In this document: one piece after another, positions 46,629-58,382 of the stretch
How the letters are laid out: each line of letters opens with the position of its first letter
How positions within the stretch are numbered: the first letter of the stretch is position 1
Assembly (NCBI GenBank): GCA_020912385.1
Contig: CP087212.1
Span: 868,001 to 932,000 of the forward strand
Length of the DNA stretch: 64,000 bases
Origin: Neofusicoccum parvum
Taxonomy: Eukaryota; Ascomycota; Dothideomycetes; Botryosphaeriales; Botryosphaeriaceae
Direction of reading: 5' to 3'
The notes under the pieces: generated by a model
Database searches by the model: none
What the model was told of the DNA's origin: nothing
The model's input: only the letters and a program-made list of their open reading frames with translations
Translations under genes and position numbers: made by a program

Positions 46629-49600
46629 ATGGCGAGCGGCGGGCTGACCGCGCAGCCTCTGGACGCCCACCGCGGCCTGCTGTGGCAGTTCCTCGTTGAG
46701 CTGCTGGTCTGCGGAATCCTGACCGTCTTCTTCCTGTTCTACTTCAACCGCCTGTTTGCGACCCTCGTGTCCTACGCCATCCGCGCCTACACATGGCACA
46801 ACTACCGCGCCTACATCGACATCCAATCGCTTCAGATCTCGCTGCTCGGCGGCCGCGTCTTCTGGAAGGACATCCGCTACCACGGCCACAACCAGACTAT
46901 ACTCATTCACGGCGGCTACATAACATGGCGCTTCTGGTACAGGAAGGTCAAGGAGACGGAACTTTTCTGCAATGGCCAGGTCACCGAAAAGCCCGGTCTG
47001 GCGCAGGCGGAAAGCGTCTTTAGCAGTCCGTCAAGGGGCAGGAGTCGCAGCGTGGGCAGGGAGGAGGATGGCGGGAAGCAGAAGACCAAGCAGTTGCCAT
47101 GTCGTATTTCGATCAAGATTACTGGCATGGAGGTTTTCCTATACAATCGAAGTCCCGCATACGACTCTATCCTTGACAATTTCGCGCGTGCCATGGGTGC
47201 GAGTAACATGAAGAAACCTACCGCAAACGACTGGCCGCCCTCAGAGCAGAGCACCGTGGAGCCGACCGTGTCCGACAAGGCCCAATCCGCCCTCCACCGT
47301 CGGAACACGAGCGGCAGCAGCAAGAGAACAGTGCAACGTCATGGCACCGGTGCCGAGGAAAAACACCCCACAAGGCATGAGACAGAGGAGACGCCCAAGC
47401 CCCCGGAGATCCCATCGTTCCTCCGTCTATTTCCCATTCGTATCGACTGTAACAAAGGCGCAGTACTTGTTGGCAATGAGAGCACACCATCCATCATCTC
47501 ACTGAAGTTTGACAAGGCCAATGGAGAGCTTAGCGCTGCTCATGCGGGGCCTCTGGACATCTACAAGCAGCTGTTCAATTTCGATTTCGAACATCCTGTT
47601 ATGCACATGAAGCCCAACCATGACTACAAAAACCCTCAGCTGGCCACAGCGGCACGGTTAAAGAAAGAGGCCGTTGATGGTACAAGCCCAGGTGCTGTCC
47701 ACAGAGAGCAGAGGACTGCACGGAAACAGAGATTCTGGCATCCCCTGCAAAGTCTTTCATCTCTGTTCAGTGGCTCCACGGATTCCCTGGCAAACTCGCG
47801 GAAACCAGCAAAGAGTCGAACATCGGCAGCACAACTAGCGTTTCCGGGACAAGAACGTTGGCTTGGATTGACCAGATATCTGGATGATGACGACCACAAC
47901 GAACACGACGAGTGGGGTGGGGTAGAGTATGCAAAGTTTTCCATGATCGCAGACCTTCCCCGACTGAGCATGAGCTTCTACTGGGACGTCCCTGGCTCAG
48001 TGCCAAGAGGAGCGGGCACCAGCAACCGTAACCCAAGCCTTACGACCTTAGACATCAATAGGAGCATGCCTCCTGACTACGGCCTTGAGCTGCAAATCCA
48101 CGGAGGAGTTCTCAACTATGGGCCCTGGGCTGACCGGCATCGCGTCATTCTCCAGAACTACTTCTTTCCGGCTTCATGCACTGATGCAATCCCGGCAGAA
48201 CCGCTAAACCCAGGGGCCACACGCGTCAATACAGTCTTCAATATTTTCATCAGTTTTGAAGAGGAGGCTGTGCTGCGCATTCCACTGCGTGAGAAGTCAA
48301 AAGACTGGAAATGGAAAGGGAAAGCTCAGAATGTTGCGGGCAACGGCAAGAACACCGAGAGCGAAAATGTTCGCAGCAAGGGGAGAAAAAGAACGGCAAG
48401 AAACAAAAAACGCGATACTGGTGCAACTGGTCAAACAGTTCGACCCTTTGGCTGGTTAGATGTGGAAGTGCAGCCGAACTCTACGGTCAAGTACGTCATG
48501 GACATGGTTGCAGGCCCTCAAGGCTACCGCAATTCCTTGGACTTGGATATACGCGAGTCGAAAGTTTACACCAGTGTCAACCATGACGTTCTGTGGAAAT
48601 CAGGACGCTTGGAGATGGATTGCAACCTTTCCAATCCACTCAGTTGGAACGAACTGCGACAGTGGGCTTTCAATCTGAGATGCCACGATCTTGAACTCTT
48701 CCTTCTCAGGGATCATATGTTTCTTTTGACGGATCTTGTTAACGACTGGGGCTCCGGACCACCTCCTGATTTCTACACCTTCACTCCGTACCGGTACATC
48801 ATGAACATGGAATTCCCAAACCTGAAGCTCTTCTTAAACACAAACGACTCCAACATTATCAACAACCCAGCGGAGATCGAGGACAATCATTTCTTGATCT
48901 TGCAGGCTCGCCAATTGGGAGCCAGACTCGAGATCCCGTTGGACAAGTTTCGACCTATTGAGAGCGAGATATCTTTCACAGCATGTGGTGATCACATTGG
49001 GATGGATCTTTCTATGCCTCCTCGGAACACCATCGAGACATTTGTCAAGGAAAAGCATGTTGCAGACCTAGGAGCGCTCAACCTCACTGGAAGCTACAAA
49101 TACTGGTCAGAAACATCGCCGGGTTTCACTGACAGGCTTACGCTCGACGTCGGTGGGACCAAGCTTGAACTAGCGTTGTATGGATTCCTGATCCGACATT
49201 TCATGAAGATAAAGGACAACTACTTCGGAGAAGACATGCATTTCAAGACTTTGGAGGAGTATCAGGAGTTGCCGCAGAGCAAAGCAGGAGAACCCCCAGG
49301 GATTGACCCCGCGAACCAGGCCTCAAACAAGTCTAACGACCTAGATGTCATTCTCTCCGTATGGGCGGAGAAAGTAAATGTCCTTCTCCCAGCGAATCTG
49401 TATTCTGCTGGAGACCACATCAAGGTGGAGCTTCCCTACGCAAACGCGGACCTCCGGTTCACCAGCTACTACATGGATCTCATGGTTGACTTCAGTCCTT
49501 TGAGTCTGGCCCTGAACATTTCGCATGCAAAAGAAGATAGCGGTTTTGACACCAATAACCGGACGCAGTTGTTCATCGACTTCGTGAAAATCTATGGACA

Positions 49601-52600
49601 CCGGACTTTCGGACTACCACCTCTGGAACCAACATACGTATGTAACTGGGACTTTGACGTGGGACAAATCACCGGCGAGTGCTCTGGCAAGTTTCTTGAG
49701 AAGTTGGGAGCGTTCGGTCGGTGCTTCGCCTTTTCGCTGGACGATGACGAAAACGCTCTGCCGATTGCCAACCCGCTCATAATTCATGATGTCACTTTCC
49801 TTAAACTCAAGACGAGTACCATCAAAGTCTGGCTTCATATTGCTCAGGAAGCTTTGCTTTTGAGTACTGATGCAATCAGCGTGGATTTCAATGATTGGGC
49901 CCGATCTACTTTTTCACAACGTCTGAACGTCCTCATCCCAAACCTTGTTGTGGCCTCCGTTGACGCAAAATCTGCTCTTCGCCAACGAAGCCGAAGTAGC
50001 AGAACAACGGTCGACACCCAAGCATATTTGCAAACCGACATTCGGATCCACATGTTGAAAAGGAAACTTCATTTCAGCGAGGACCGTCACGAGCAACAGA
50101 GTCACTTGAAAGAGAGCGATCTGCGAACAAATAGGACGCCATGGCTCCTTCTCGAGGAGTTGGAACCATTTGATGATCGAACAATCAACCCCAAGGTCGA
50201 GCCACCAGCTATGACTTTTCCACAGCTCCCGCCTCCCATTCGGGGAAAGTCGATGCTAAGGAGAGAAAGTTTTTCTTCGACAATAGGGCCTGGTAATGCT
50301 TCGGTAAGCTCATCTGGGCTCTCTGTGTCTAGTTCGTCCACCCATGAAGACTCGCGGAATGGCGGTCTTCGCCGGGCAAAGAGCTTACGCTCATTATCGG
50401 CCAGTTCACTGAAGCAAAGTATTCTTGCCAACGGAGCTTCGAGACCGGGAGTGCACCAGGAGACAGACAACAAGGGGAGTGTTCCTACGCGCCCGCCCCT
50501 GCTGGAAAGAAGGACGACCACAAGCATCTACTCGGACGCGCTTGAGGGAAGAGAAGAGAAACAGGGCAGGATCGGCCAACTCAGATCATCAATAGCGCTC
50601 TCAAGTACCTTGGAAATTCCGTATTTTCCGCTTGATGGAGTGGAGTTGGACGTCTCGGATGTACCTACATTCACGACGGAAGGACGTTCGTGGGACGATT
50701 CCGCACGCAATGCTCTGGTTTTCAACGACGTCTCCTCGAAGACCTTTGATGAGAACTTCGTTCACACTAGCTTCCTCTTGAGCTTCGAACCTGGGATCCG
50801 TGCACTTGTCACACCAAACGCGATCTCGACGGTAGCTAACCTCGTAGACTCTCTCCAGGAAAAACATCCACAAGATATCCTGGACACATTCCAGCTGGAA
50901 ACGATGGGCAAAATTCTGGACATTCAGAAGCGTATCGACGGCAAAGGCACGTCGACAGAGCTCAGCTTAAGACTGCCCGCTTTCCACCTCCGGTTCATCA
51001 ACAACATCGTACTCGAGGCCAGTAAGACGCCTACAGGAAAAGACCAATACGATTTGGTTCTAGACCGGCTATCTGTTGCTCTTCGGCAGAAGAAGTACCC
51101 CACCGAGACAGAGGCGAAGAGTAGCTCGCTGGCTGTGCATACGACTATGAAGTCGCTCAGTGTTTCAGTAAGGGAGAAACAACCAAACGCCGCTGCAAAT
51201 GACGTAGCTGTCCAGGCTGTCCTTAGTGAGCTTCTCTTCTGGCTGGTTACGGGAAAAGCTGCCTCTGTCAACATGTCTTTTCGGAACCTCGATATTGCGA
51301 ATTCCAGCAAGAAGCTGCAGTATCTCGCCTCCCTTATCCATCGAACAACTTTGCTGGTGGACGAAATACAAGCTCAATTTGCAGATCTTGGCACGAGAAG
51401 CAAAAAGCGTCTTTGTTACCTGGCTTACGCGCTCACTACGTCGGGGGGAGAGATCCCTGATCCAGCCTTCATCACGAGACCTTCTTATGCCTTGCGAGCT
51501 GCCAACAACCACCTTCGGAACCACGATTCGTGGAAGATCATTTCCCGGTTTCGCTACATTTACGATAGCCTACCACCCGACACAAGGGACATGATTACTG
51601 AGACATGCGTAGATGGGAACTTGATCTGTCCTGAGGACGCTGAAGAAAAGGTCGTCGAGATATGGGATCAATGGCGCACTTGGGATCTGGCGCACGTCAA
51701 AAAGAGCCTCGCAATGCGTGCGTTGTACGGGTCAATTACGGACCATGATGACCCAGTTGAAGAGGAAAAGGCTTTGCCACTCGACGTATCGGTCAAGACT
51801 GCTGCTATCCGACTTGTCGTTGACCCCGGTCCGGAACAGAGCGAGATTTTATTCCAACTCCTGTCGATCAATGCCGTATTATCACCACCACCAGAACCTT
51901 CTGGGTTGATGTTATTAGAGCAGGACAGTCTCACAAAGTCTACAGTCGTGGAGGTTTCCACAAGGAACGTTCTCATAAAATTCAGCTGGGAGATCTGTGA
52001 ACTGGTTGAGAATATTTTCACTCTCTTCCAATCAGAAGCGCCACACGCCAAAACGAAGAAGCAGGCACCGAAATTGCCAGACTCTCCTAAACAACAGGCC
52101 AACAACCCCGAAGTCCACGACTTTCAAATTATCTTTGGCACCGACAACGGCAGTATCAGTCTTGACACAATTAACCTACAACACGTCTCTTCCTCTCATG
52201 GCATGAAAATCTCAATCGTCGGTTCGAATCGCACAGAAGCGAACGAAGGTGTGAGCGTCAGCGCTCTTGTCCACTCCGATTCGGCTGGGTCTGAACTGCG
52301 ATCACGCGGTAGACGCCTGATGAGGTCCCATGTTGTCAAGCCCAGTATATTCATCTCACACGATGACGACCAATGGAGACATCCAATGCCGGAGGGATGG
52401 ATGGTGGTTGGCAAGTGTGAAGAGGTCTCCTGGAGAGTCCACGAGGATATTCTCGGAATTATCGAGGTGGCCAATTCGGTCATTTGTGATGAGGTTGCCT
52501 ACTTCGCCCGGCAAGCAGAAAGGTTCAAGAAAACCTCCGGCAAGGATTCCTCTAGCAACAACTCCGTGGTCCCTGAAGAGAAGAAAGAGTCCGGCGTGCC

Positions 52601-55600
52601 GAATATTACTGTCGCGCTACTGATGGATGCGTACCGAATTGACGTTGCTTTGCTGCAATCGCTCACATATGTTGTTTCAGGCCAAATGGGAAGGATTTCG
52701 GCAGCACCGGTGCTTGGAGGAGATCCGACACTGAACGTCAACTTCGACCTCGATCGTCACACCCATTTCTTGCGGAATCAGGACAAACAAGGCCCTCATA
52801 ACATTGCCTCCTTCACATTTCCTCTTCACAACGGACGTCTTCAATTGATCAACTCGCCTTCAGGACCCAAAGTCATTTTCAACAGTATCATGGAAGCTTT
52901 CATTATTGAGGCATCGGCTGTCCATGGTTTGCTCTCCGCTCTCCAGGAACCTGAAGTTGAGAGTATTATGGACACCATCAAGGGTGATATCGACGTTTTG
53001 AAGAGCAATATCAAGGAAGCTTTGCCTAGCAAGCGATCAAGCGAAAAGCCTCCCGAGGAAGTCAAAGATGATCGACCCATTGCTTTTGATGCCAGCTTCG
53101 TCATGGCTGGTCTTAGCATCATTGCACGGGCGCCTACGAAGCTCCCGGACTCATCTGCTTCGCACCTTGCGTTCGAACTCAACCGAATTCAAGCCAAGGC
53201 AAGCAATATCTCAGAAGATGGCAGCCTACTTCCTCTCCCAGAATTCGCTGCCATGCTGCCACACATTAGTCTGTCACTAGAGCTTTCAGACGGCGAAAGC
53301 ATCCGGCACTGCGGCAACCTCCTCTTCGGCATGGAGCTTAGAGGAACAATCCAGGGCGGAAATTCCAGTGCTCCAAGGAGAGACTATCGAATCCGTAGCA
53401 CTGGCTTGGAGGTCAACGTCTTTGCCGACACCGCCTCAGCTACCGTTGAGGTCATGAATCATCTACAGGAAAGGATCAAGGTCCTAGATCTTTCTAGAGA
53501 GAGAAAGTACCTTCGCAAGCTTCGCCAGCCCCGGCGACGTCCTTCTCGCGCGGCAACAGAAAATGCGGGTGAAGATGGGGAGTTGGCCAGCATCGCATCG
53601 AGCGGACTCTTCACGTCTGCTGCCTCTCTTGAGCTCACCAATGTCCAGATCAGCTGGATTGTAGGGAACTCCGTCCCTGCATACCCTGGTCGTGAAAGCG
53701 AGGATCTGGTTCTTTCTTTCAAGAGGATTGACCTTTCTACAAGAAGCGAAGAAGCAGCCAGGCTTGCCATCGAAGACATGCAGCTTCAAATGGTCCCGTC
53801 AAGCCAAGACAAGACAAAGCGGTCCCTGAACTCGGCGCTGCTCCCTGAAGTCGTCTTCAACGTGTCTTACGCTTCATCGAAGACTGACCGCCGGTTCGCT
53901 TTCCATGCGGCTGGTAAGTCTCTCGACCTTCTTCTTGAGTCACGTTTCATCTTGCCTGCATCTGTTTTGGAAAGGTCAATTTCCCTTGCCGGCCAGAAGG
54001 TCCACGCTGCAACTGCGTCGTGGAAGACAGCTGCAACACCAAACGAAACGCCACGGAAAAACTTGTTCAACAACAAGAAGCTGTCTTCACTTGTGGTTGA
54101 CGCAAACTTTGCCGGTGCTGTTGTCACGTTGCAAGGGAAGCGTGAAGTGTCCCGCACAGCTTCGCGGCTGAGCACCGGGCGAAACCAGTATGGACGGTAC
54201 GGACAATTTGCGAATGATGGTTCCAACACTAGCACAACGCTTCGCGCTCCTGGAATCTCTCTTAAAGTCGAATACAGAGACGATGCTCTTGACCCATCGC
54301 TCAATGCCGAGCTCAAGGTGGACGGTTCGACCAATTTGTTGTATCCCACTGTTGTACCTCTTATCATGGACATTTCCAACAGCGTCAAGGAGGTCGTTCA
54401 GGACAGAGATAAAGACCAAGAGTCCAAGAAGCCGGTTGAACCCAAGCCGCCACAGAAGTTCTTCGACGAGGAAAATCTTGTCACAGCGGACCCCAGTGCC
54501 ATTCTCGGAAAGACCCGTCTCAATATGGGTATTCGCATCTGCCAACAAGAATTTAGTCTAAGCTGTCAGCCAATTGCTCGTGTCGCGGCCACTGCCCGCT
54601 TCCAGGATATCTACCTTACGGTCAACAGCATCAAGTCAACAGAGCAGGGCCACTTCTTTGCAGTATCTTCAACCTTTGACAACTTACAGGCATCAGTCCA
54701 GCATGTGTACTCAAGAGAGTCTACCTTTAGCTTTGATGTCGACCGTGTTGTGCTCTCCGTCATGAATAGCAAGCATCTGAGTGGCACAAGCGGAATGTCT
54801 GCCATTCTTAAGATTAACCCGATGAGAACACACATCAACGCGAGACAACTCCAGGACTTCTTACTCTTCCGCGAAATCTGGATCCCGCCGGAGGTCCGTC
54901 AAGCTTCAAAGCCTCCGAATCCAGCACCCAGTGAAGAGCCCCAGGAATATCTCGTTCAAAGATACCAGCAGGTTGCTGCGGCCGCGGCGTTTCCGTGGAA
55001 TGCAACCATTGCGGTCGAGGAGATGTCTGTGGATCTCGATATGGGTCAAGCTATTGGCAAGCCTTCTTTCAAGATTGTCAACCTGTGGGCATCGTCCAAG
55101 AAGACATCTGATTGGGAGCAAAACCTTTGCATTGGCATCGAACGTGTGGGGATCGATAGCACTGGTAGAACTAGCGGTTTCGTCGACCTTCTCGATTTCA
55201 AGGTCCGAACGTCCATCAGCTGGCCCTCACGTCAAGAGGGAGCGGGCAAGACGCCCCTTATCCAGGCATCCATGGGCTTCGAGCGCCTACGCGTCAAGGC
55301 CGCCTTCGATTATCAACCTTTCGCCGTTGCCGACATTACATCTTTTGCGTTCTTGATGTACAACGTCCGGAGCACAGAAATCGGGTCTCAGGATCGACTG
55401 GTGGCAACGCTGGAAGGCGATAGAGTGCAAGCTTTCATGACCCCAATCAGTCCGGCACAGGCTGTTGCTTTGATGCAAGCTGTCGAACGTCTAGTCCAGG
55501 AAAACCAAACCGCCTACAAGCAGTCACTCAAAGAGATCGAGAAGTTCCTCCGGCGAACTTCGGTCACCAAGCAAAGGCGTACGAGCACCGACGCTACTAG

Positions 55601-56519
55601 TCAAAAACCTGAGGTAAAGGGAGACAATGAAAAGCAGCTCAAAGCACCCATCTCCCTCCACACGGACGTCGTTGTCACCCTGAAGGCTATCAGCGTCGGC
55701 GCCTTCCCCGGCGCCTTCTCCGACCAGCAAATCCTCCTCCTGACTGCATCAGACGTGCAAGCTCGCTTCGCCGTCGCTCTGGAGAGCAACAAGATCCACA
55801 GTGGCCTTGGCATGACGCTGGGTCAGCTCAGCGTGGCTTTGGCGTCGGTCGCGCAGCCAAAGGGCCCCCGTGCGGTCAGCGAGCTGACGGTCGAGGACGT
55901 GGTGGCCAGCGCGACAACGGCCAAGGGCGGCACCATCCTGCGCGTGCCCAAGGTCATAGCGGCCATGCAGACGTGGCAGGCGCCCGGCAGCAACGCCATC
56001 GACTACATCTTCAAAAGCTCCTTCGAAGGCAAGGTCGACGTCGGCTGGAACTACAGCCGCATCTCCTTCATCCGCAACATGTGGAACACGCACTCGCGTG
56101 CCCTGGCGAACCGCCTCGGTAAGCCGCTGCCCGAGTCGGCCGTCAAGATCACGGCTGGCCCCGCCGAGTCGCAAGCTGGAGCGGCCGCATCACCATCAGC
56201 AGCGTCCTCGCCCACGTCCGAGCCACCGGGGACGAGCCTTCCCGGAGAGAATGCCGCGGCGGCAGACGAGCAGGACAGAGGGAAGATCACGGCGGTTGTC
56301 AACGTCCCGCAGAGCCGCTACGAGTACACGCCGCTGGAGGTGCCGGTCATCGAGACGCCGCAGCTGCGCGATATGGGCGAGGCGACGCCGCCGCTGGAGT
56401 GGATCGGACTGCACAGGGATCGGCTGCCGAACGTAACGCACCAGATCGTCATTGTCACACTGTTGGAGGTGGTGAAGGAGGTGGAGGATGCGTATTCGAG
56501 GATTTTGGGGTCGAGTTGA
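46629..56519 (+). CDS. csf1: Csf1, bridge-like lipid transfer protein
   Basis: Giant rod-shaped lipid transfer protein of the BLTP1/Csf1 family, thought to carry phospholipids from the ER at membrane contact sites. One uninterrupted frame codes 3296 aa, in the normal range for fungal Csf1 (about 2950-3300). The N-terminus has one membrane helix at about residues 22-45 (LVELLVCGILTVFFLFYFNRLF), followed by the chorein-like start YIDIQSLQISLLGGRVFWKDIRYHG and GGYITWRFWYRKVKE. The remaining length shows the alternating hydrophobic pattern of repeated beta-groove modules, broken by charged disordered loops (for example residues about 130-270 and 1200-1330). The start at 46629 follows a stop-rich leader and gives a short luminal N-terminus. 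No frameshift or missing part is seen. Confidence 0.95.
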   Translation: MASGGLTAQPLDAHRGLLWQFLVELLVCGILTVFFLFYFNRLFATLVSYAIRAYTWHNYRAYIDIQSLQISLLGGRVFWKDIRYHGHNQTILIHGGYITWRFWYRKVKETELFCNGQVTEKPGLAQAESVFSSPSRGRSRSVGREEDGGKQKTKQLPCRISIKITGMEVFLYNRSPAYDSILDNFARAMGASNMKKPTANDWPPSEQSTVEPTVSDKAQSALHRRNTSGSSKRTVQRHGTGAEEKHPTRHETEETPKPPEIPSFLRLFPIRIDCNKGAVLVGNESTPSIISLKFDKANGELSAAHAGPLDIYKQLFNFDFEHPVMHMKPNHDYKNPQLATAARLKKEAVDGTSPGAVHREQRTARKQRFWHPLQSLSSLFSGSTDSLANSRKPAKSRTSAAQLAFPGQERWLGLTRYLDDDDHNEHDEWGGVEYAKFSMIADLPRLSMSFYWDVPGSVPRGAGTSNRNPSLTTLDINRSMPPDYGLELQIHGGVLNYGPWADRHRVILQNYFFPASCTDAIPAEPLNPGATRVNTVFNIFISFEEEAVLRIPLREKSKDWKWKGKAQNVAGNGKNTESENVRSKGRKRTARNKKRDTGATGQTVRPFGWLDVEVQPNSTVKYVMDMVAGPQGYRNSLDLDIRESKVYTSVNHDVLWKSGRLEMDCNLSNPLSWNELRQWAFNLRCHDLELFLLRDHMFLLTDLVNDWGSGPPPDFYTFTPYRYIMNMEFPNLKLFLNTNDSNIINNPAEIEDNHFLILQARQLGARLEIPLDKFRPIESEISFTACGDHIGMDLSMPPRNTIETFVKEKHVADLGALNLTGSYKYWSETSPGFTDRLTLDVGGTKLELALYGFLIRHFMKIKDNYFGEDMHFKTLEEYQELPQSKAGEPPGIDPANQASNKSNDLDVILSVWAEKVNVLLPANLYSAGDHIKVELPYANADLRFTSYYMDLMVDFSPLSLALNISHAKEDSGFDTNNRTQLFIDFVKIYGHRTFGLPPLEPTYVCNWDFDVGQITGECSGKFLEKLGAFGRCFAFSLDDDENALPIANPLIIHDVTFLKLKTSTIKVWLHIAQEALLLSTDAISVDFNDWARSTFSQRLNVLIPNLVVASVDAKSALRQRSRSSRTTVDTQAYLQTDIRIHMLKRKLHFSEDRHEQQSHLKESDLRTNRTPWLLLEELEPFDDRTINPKVEPPAMTFPQLPPPIRGKSMLRRESFSSTIGPGNASVSSSGLSVSSSSTHEDSRNGGLRRAKSLRSLSASSLKQSILANGASRPGVHQETDNKGSVPTRPPLLERRTTTSIYSDALEGREEKQGRIGQLRSSIALSSTLEIPYFPLDGVELDVSDVPTFTTEGRSWDDSARNALVFNDVSSKTFDENFVHTSFLLSFEPGIRALVTPNAISTVANLVDSLQEKHPQDILDTFQLETMGKILDIQKRIDGKGTSTELSLRLPAFHLRFINNIVLEASKTPTGKDQYDLVLDRLSVALRQKKYPTETEAKSSSLAVHTTMKSLSVSVREKQPNAAANDVAVQAVLSELLFWLVTGKAASVNMSFRNLDIANSSKKLQYLASLIHRTTLLVDEIQAQFADLGTRSKKRLCYLAYALTTSGGEIPDPAFITRPSYALRAANNHLRNHDSWKIISRFRYIYDSLPPDTRDMITETCVDGNLICPEDAEEKVVEIWDQWRTWDLAHVKKSLAMRALYGSITDHDDPVEEEKALPLDVSVKTAAIRLVVDPGPEQSEILFQLLSINAVLSPPPEPSGLMLLEQDSLTKSTVVEVSTRNVLIKFSWEICELVENIFTLFQSEAPHAKTKKQAPKLPDSPKQQANNPEVHDFQIIFGTDNGSISLDTINLQHVSSSHGMKISIVGSNRTEANEGVSVSALVHSDSAGSELRSRGRRLMRSHVVKPSIFISHDDDQWRHPMPEGWMVVGKCEEVSWRVHEDILGIIEVANSVICDEVAYFARQAERFKKTSGKDSSSNNSVVPEEKKESGVPNITVALLMDAYRIDVALLQSLTYVVSGQMGRISAAPVLGGDPTLNVNFDLDRHTHFLRNQDKQGPHNIASFTFPLHNGRLQLINSPSGPKVIFNSIMEAFIIEASAVHGLLSALQEPEVESIMDTIKGDIDVLKSNIKEALPSKRSSEKPPEEVKDDRPIAFDASFVMAGLSIIARAPTKLPDSSASHLAFELNRIQAKASNISEDGSLLPLPEFAAMLPHISLSLELSDGESIRHCGNLLFGMELRGTIQGGNSSAPRRDYRIRSTGLEVNVFADTASATVEVMNHLQERIKVLDLSRERKYLRKLRQPRRRPSRAATENAGEDGELASIASSGLFTSAASLELTNVQISWIVGNSVPAYPGRESEDLVLSFKRIDLSTRSEEAARLAIEDMQLQMVPSSQDKTKRSLNSALLPEVVFNVSYASSKTDRRFAFHAAGKSLDLLLESRFILPASVLERSISLAGQKVHAATASWKTAATPNETPRKNLFNNKKLSSLVVDANFAGAVVTLQGKREVSRTASRLSTGRNQYGRYGQFANDGSNTSTTLRAPGISLKVEYRDDALDPSLNAELKVDGSTNLLYPTVVPLIMDISNSVKEVVQDRDKDQESKKPVEPKPPQKFFDEENLVTADPSAILGKTRLNMGIRICQQEFSLSCQPIARVAATARFQDIYLTVNSIKSTEQGHFFAVSSTFDNLQASVQHVYSRESTFSFDVDRVVLSVMNSKHLSGTSGMSAILKINPMRTHINARQLQDFLLFREIWIPPEVRQASKPPNPAPSEEPQEYLVQRYQQVAAAAAFPWNATIAVEEMSVDLDMGQAIGKPSFKIVNLWASSKKTSDWEQNLCIGIERVGIDSTGRTSGFVDLLDFKVRTSISWPSRQEGAGKTPLIQASMGFERLRVKAAFDYQPFAVADITSFAFLMYNVRSTEIGSQDRLVATLEGDRVQAFMTPISPAQAVALMQAVERLVQENQTAYKQSLKEIEKFLRRTSVTKQRRTSTDATSQKPEVKGDNEKQLKAPISLHTDVVVTLKAISVGAFPGAFSDQQILLLTASDVQARFAVALESNKIHSGLGMTLGQLSVALASVAQPKGPRAVSELTVEDVVASATTAKGGTILRVPKVIAAMQTWQAPGSNAIDYIFKSSFEGKVDVGWNYSRISFIRNMWNTHSRALANRLGKPLPESAVKITAGPAESQAGAAASPSAASSPTSEPPGTSLPGENAAAADEQDRGKITAVVNVPQSRYEYTPLEVPVIETPQLRDMGEATPPLEWIGLHRDRLPNVTHQIVIVTLLEVVKEVEDAYSRILGSS

Positions 56520-58333
56520 GGGGAGGGGCAAATGGAAGGCTCAGGGGCAAGGAGGGGGAGAAAGAGGATTTCTTTTCTGTCGAAGCATATTCAAAAGGCG
56601 TTTTGGGTTTCAGGGTGCTTTGGAATGGAATAATTCGTAGAACGTTTGTATATACATTTTTCTGTGCGTCATCACTTTCTTGGCCCTCCCGCTCATGCAT
56701 TGATTCGACATATTCCATTCTGATCCCTTGAGCGGCGTGGAGAACTGACCCTGCAAAGTGTCGGTACAGGTAAGGCACGCTCGATCATTACCAGTGGAAA
56801 AGAACAAGTCGGTTTCAGCTGCTCGAAGGCTCACCGGAAACTGCTGCCTTGGCACCGGTCAGCGTCTCTGGCATGAATTCACCATCACGTTCAAGACTGA
56901 AGGCGACGTACCAACCTCGAGACGCGTCTTTTCATGCGGCTGAAAGCGGCTCTGAGCGGCGAGTGCGGGGTCGTATCTGGGGCGAGGCGCACGAGGAGGA
57001 GATGGAGGGGCATGCGGCTGCACACAATAACTCCCCGAAGAATGCAGCGTGGCTGGATTTCCTTTTGAATGCAACGCCACACACGTCCGCATGCCTTGCT
57101 GGTGCGTGCTCGATGCTTTTCGGAAAGTATTGAGTGGCTTCTGCAGACAACACGAAGGAACGGCAGCTATACTGCGCAAGCAATAGTTCTCTCAAGACAT
57201 ACCAGAACAGGAAAGCGATAGGCTCGCTTGCAGACGCACTATTGCACCATGCATCGATCCGAGCTCGCGTCGGCAAGCGAGCCCGGCCGGGTCGTGGTGT
57301 GCGGGCGCTGACGACTCAACACCGGCACGTCGACAATGGGCCCCCGGCTTCCAGTCGGCGCTGGCGGACGGTGGTGCTCGATGGTGTTGAGCAGAGACTG
57401 CCGCATTGCGTTCGACGACCCGCTTGGCAATACTGGAATTTGCCGCATCGGGGGGGTGGCCGCGACGCTAAGTCCACGGTCGAACGTAGGGGAGAATATT
57501 GGCAATGTTTCGTCTCTATTTTCGGGCGCATTTTGGTGCTATTTTTCGAGCGTGTTCGTGCTCGGGGAATGGTGGAGGCGGAGGATGTGCGTGTTACGCG
57601 TCGTGCACCTCCACACTCTCGTGATCTGCGCGACTGTCGGTGAGGCCAGCGTCGTGGCTGCTGCTGCGCCTGCGCGTGGACGTGTCCGCACGGCGTGCAG
57701 CACGTATCCTGATCAGAGCACGGGTTGCTTGAGACGGAGATGGGACGGTCTCGCGAGCAACGGACGGATGGCGGCTCCATCGCGACCGCCGTGGCCGTGT
57801 AGGTGCCGCCCGCCCGCTGCCGCCGTCCGCCGCCAGCTTGCCCGACGACCCGGCGCCGCACGATGCGGCCTCGCGAATCGTCCAACGGCTTTCTGTGCAA
57901 CCGCGCACCCTGCACCTCGCGCCATCCGCCAGCACAGTCTCCAGCCCCGCGAGGCTTGAGCGCCTCGTTGTTACTTAACAAGCCTCAGCCCGTCGCTCCG
58001 GGCCTTCTGATCCACCGCCCGTCTCCAGAGCCGTCTTGCGGCAGTCACCGATCCAGGCGTCCTCGCTGCAGAATAAGCTTAATTCCGCGCGATGTGACGC
58101 TCCCATCCCCCCGAGCCCGGCCGGGTGCGCGACGGCGTGGTGAGCAGCTCTCATCCGCCTGACCGGACGCGGGCGGACCGCACACGACAGAGCGCTCGCA
58201 CCGGGGACTGGGCACCGTGTTCGGCGCGCACGCAAGGCACCGCACGCCGCTGATGCCGTTCCTGCAGTCGCGGCAGACGGACAGGCGCAGCAGGCGGCGG
58301 TTTGCAGGCTTCGATTCGCAGGGGCGGTGGTAC

Positions 58334-58339
58334 AGATAA
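58334..58339 (+). promoter_or_regulatory. GATA-factor site (AGATAA), AreA type
   Basis: Matches HGATAR, bound by AreA/Nit2 nitrogen regulators. It pairs with a second AGATAA 43 bp downstream, about 410 bp before the nitrate reductase ATG. Binding is inferred. Confidence 0.5.
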
Positions 58340-58376
58340 GAAAGCCGCTGGTGAGTCGCCGGGCGAACTAGCGCAG

Positions 58377-58382
58377 AGATAA
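58377..58382 (+). promoter_or_regulatory. GATA-factor site (AGATAA), AreA type
   Basis: Second HGATAR match upstream of nitrate reductase, 43 bp from the first; closely paired sites are typical of AreA targets. Confidence 0.5.
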
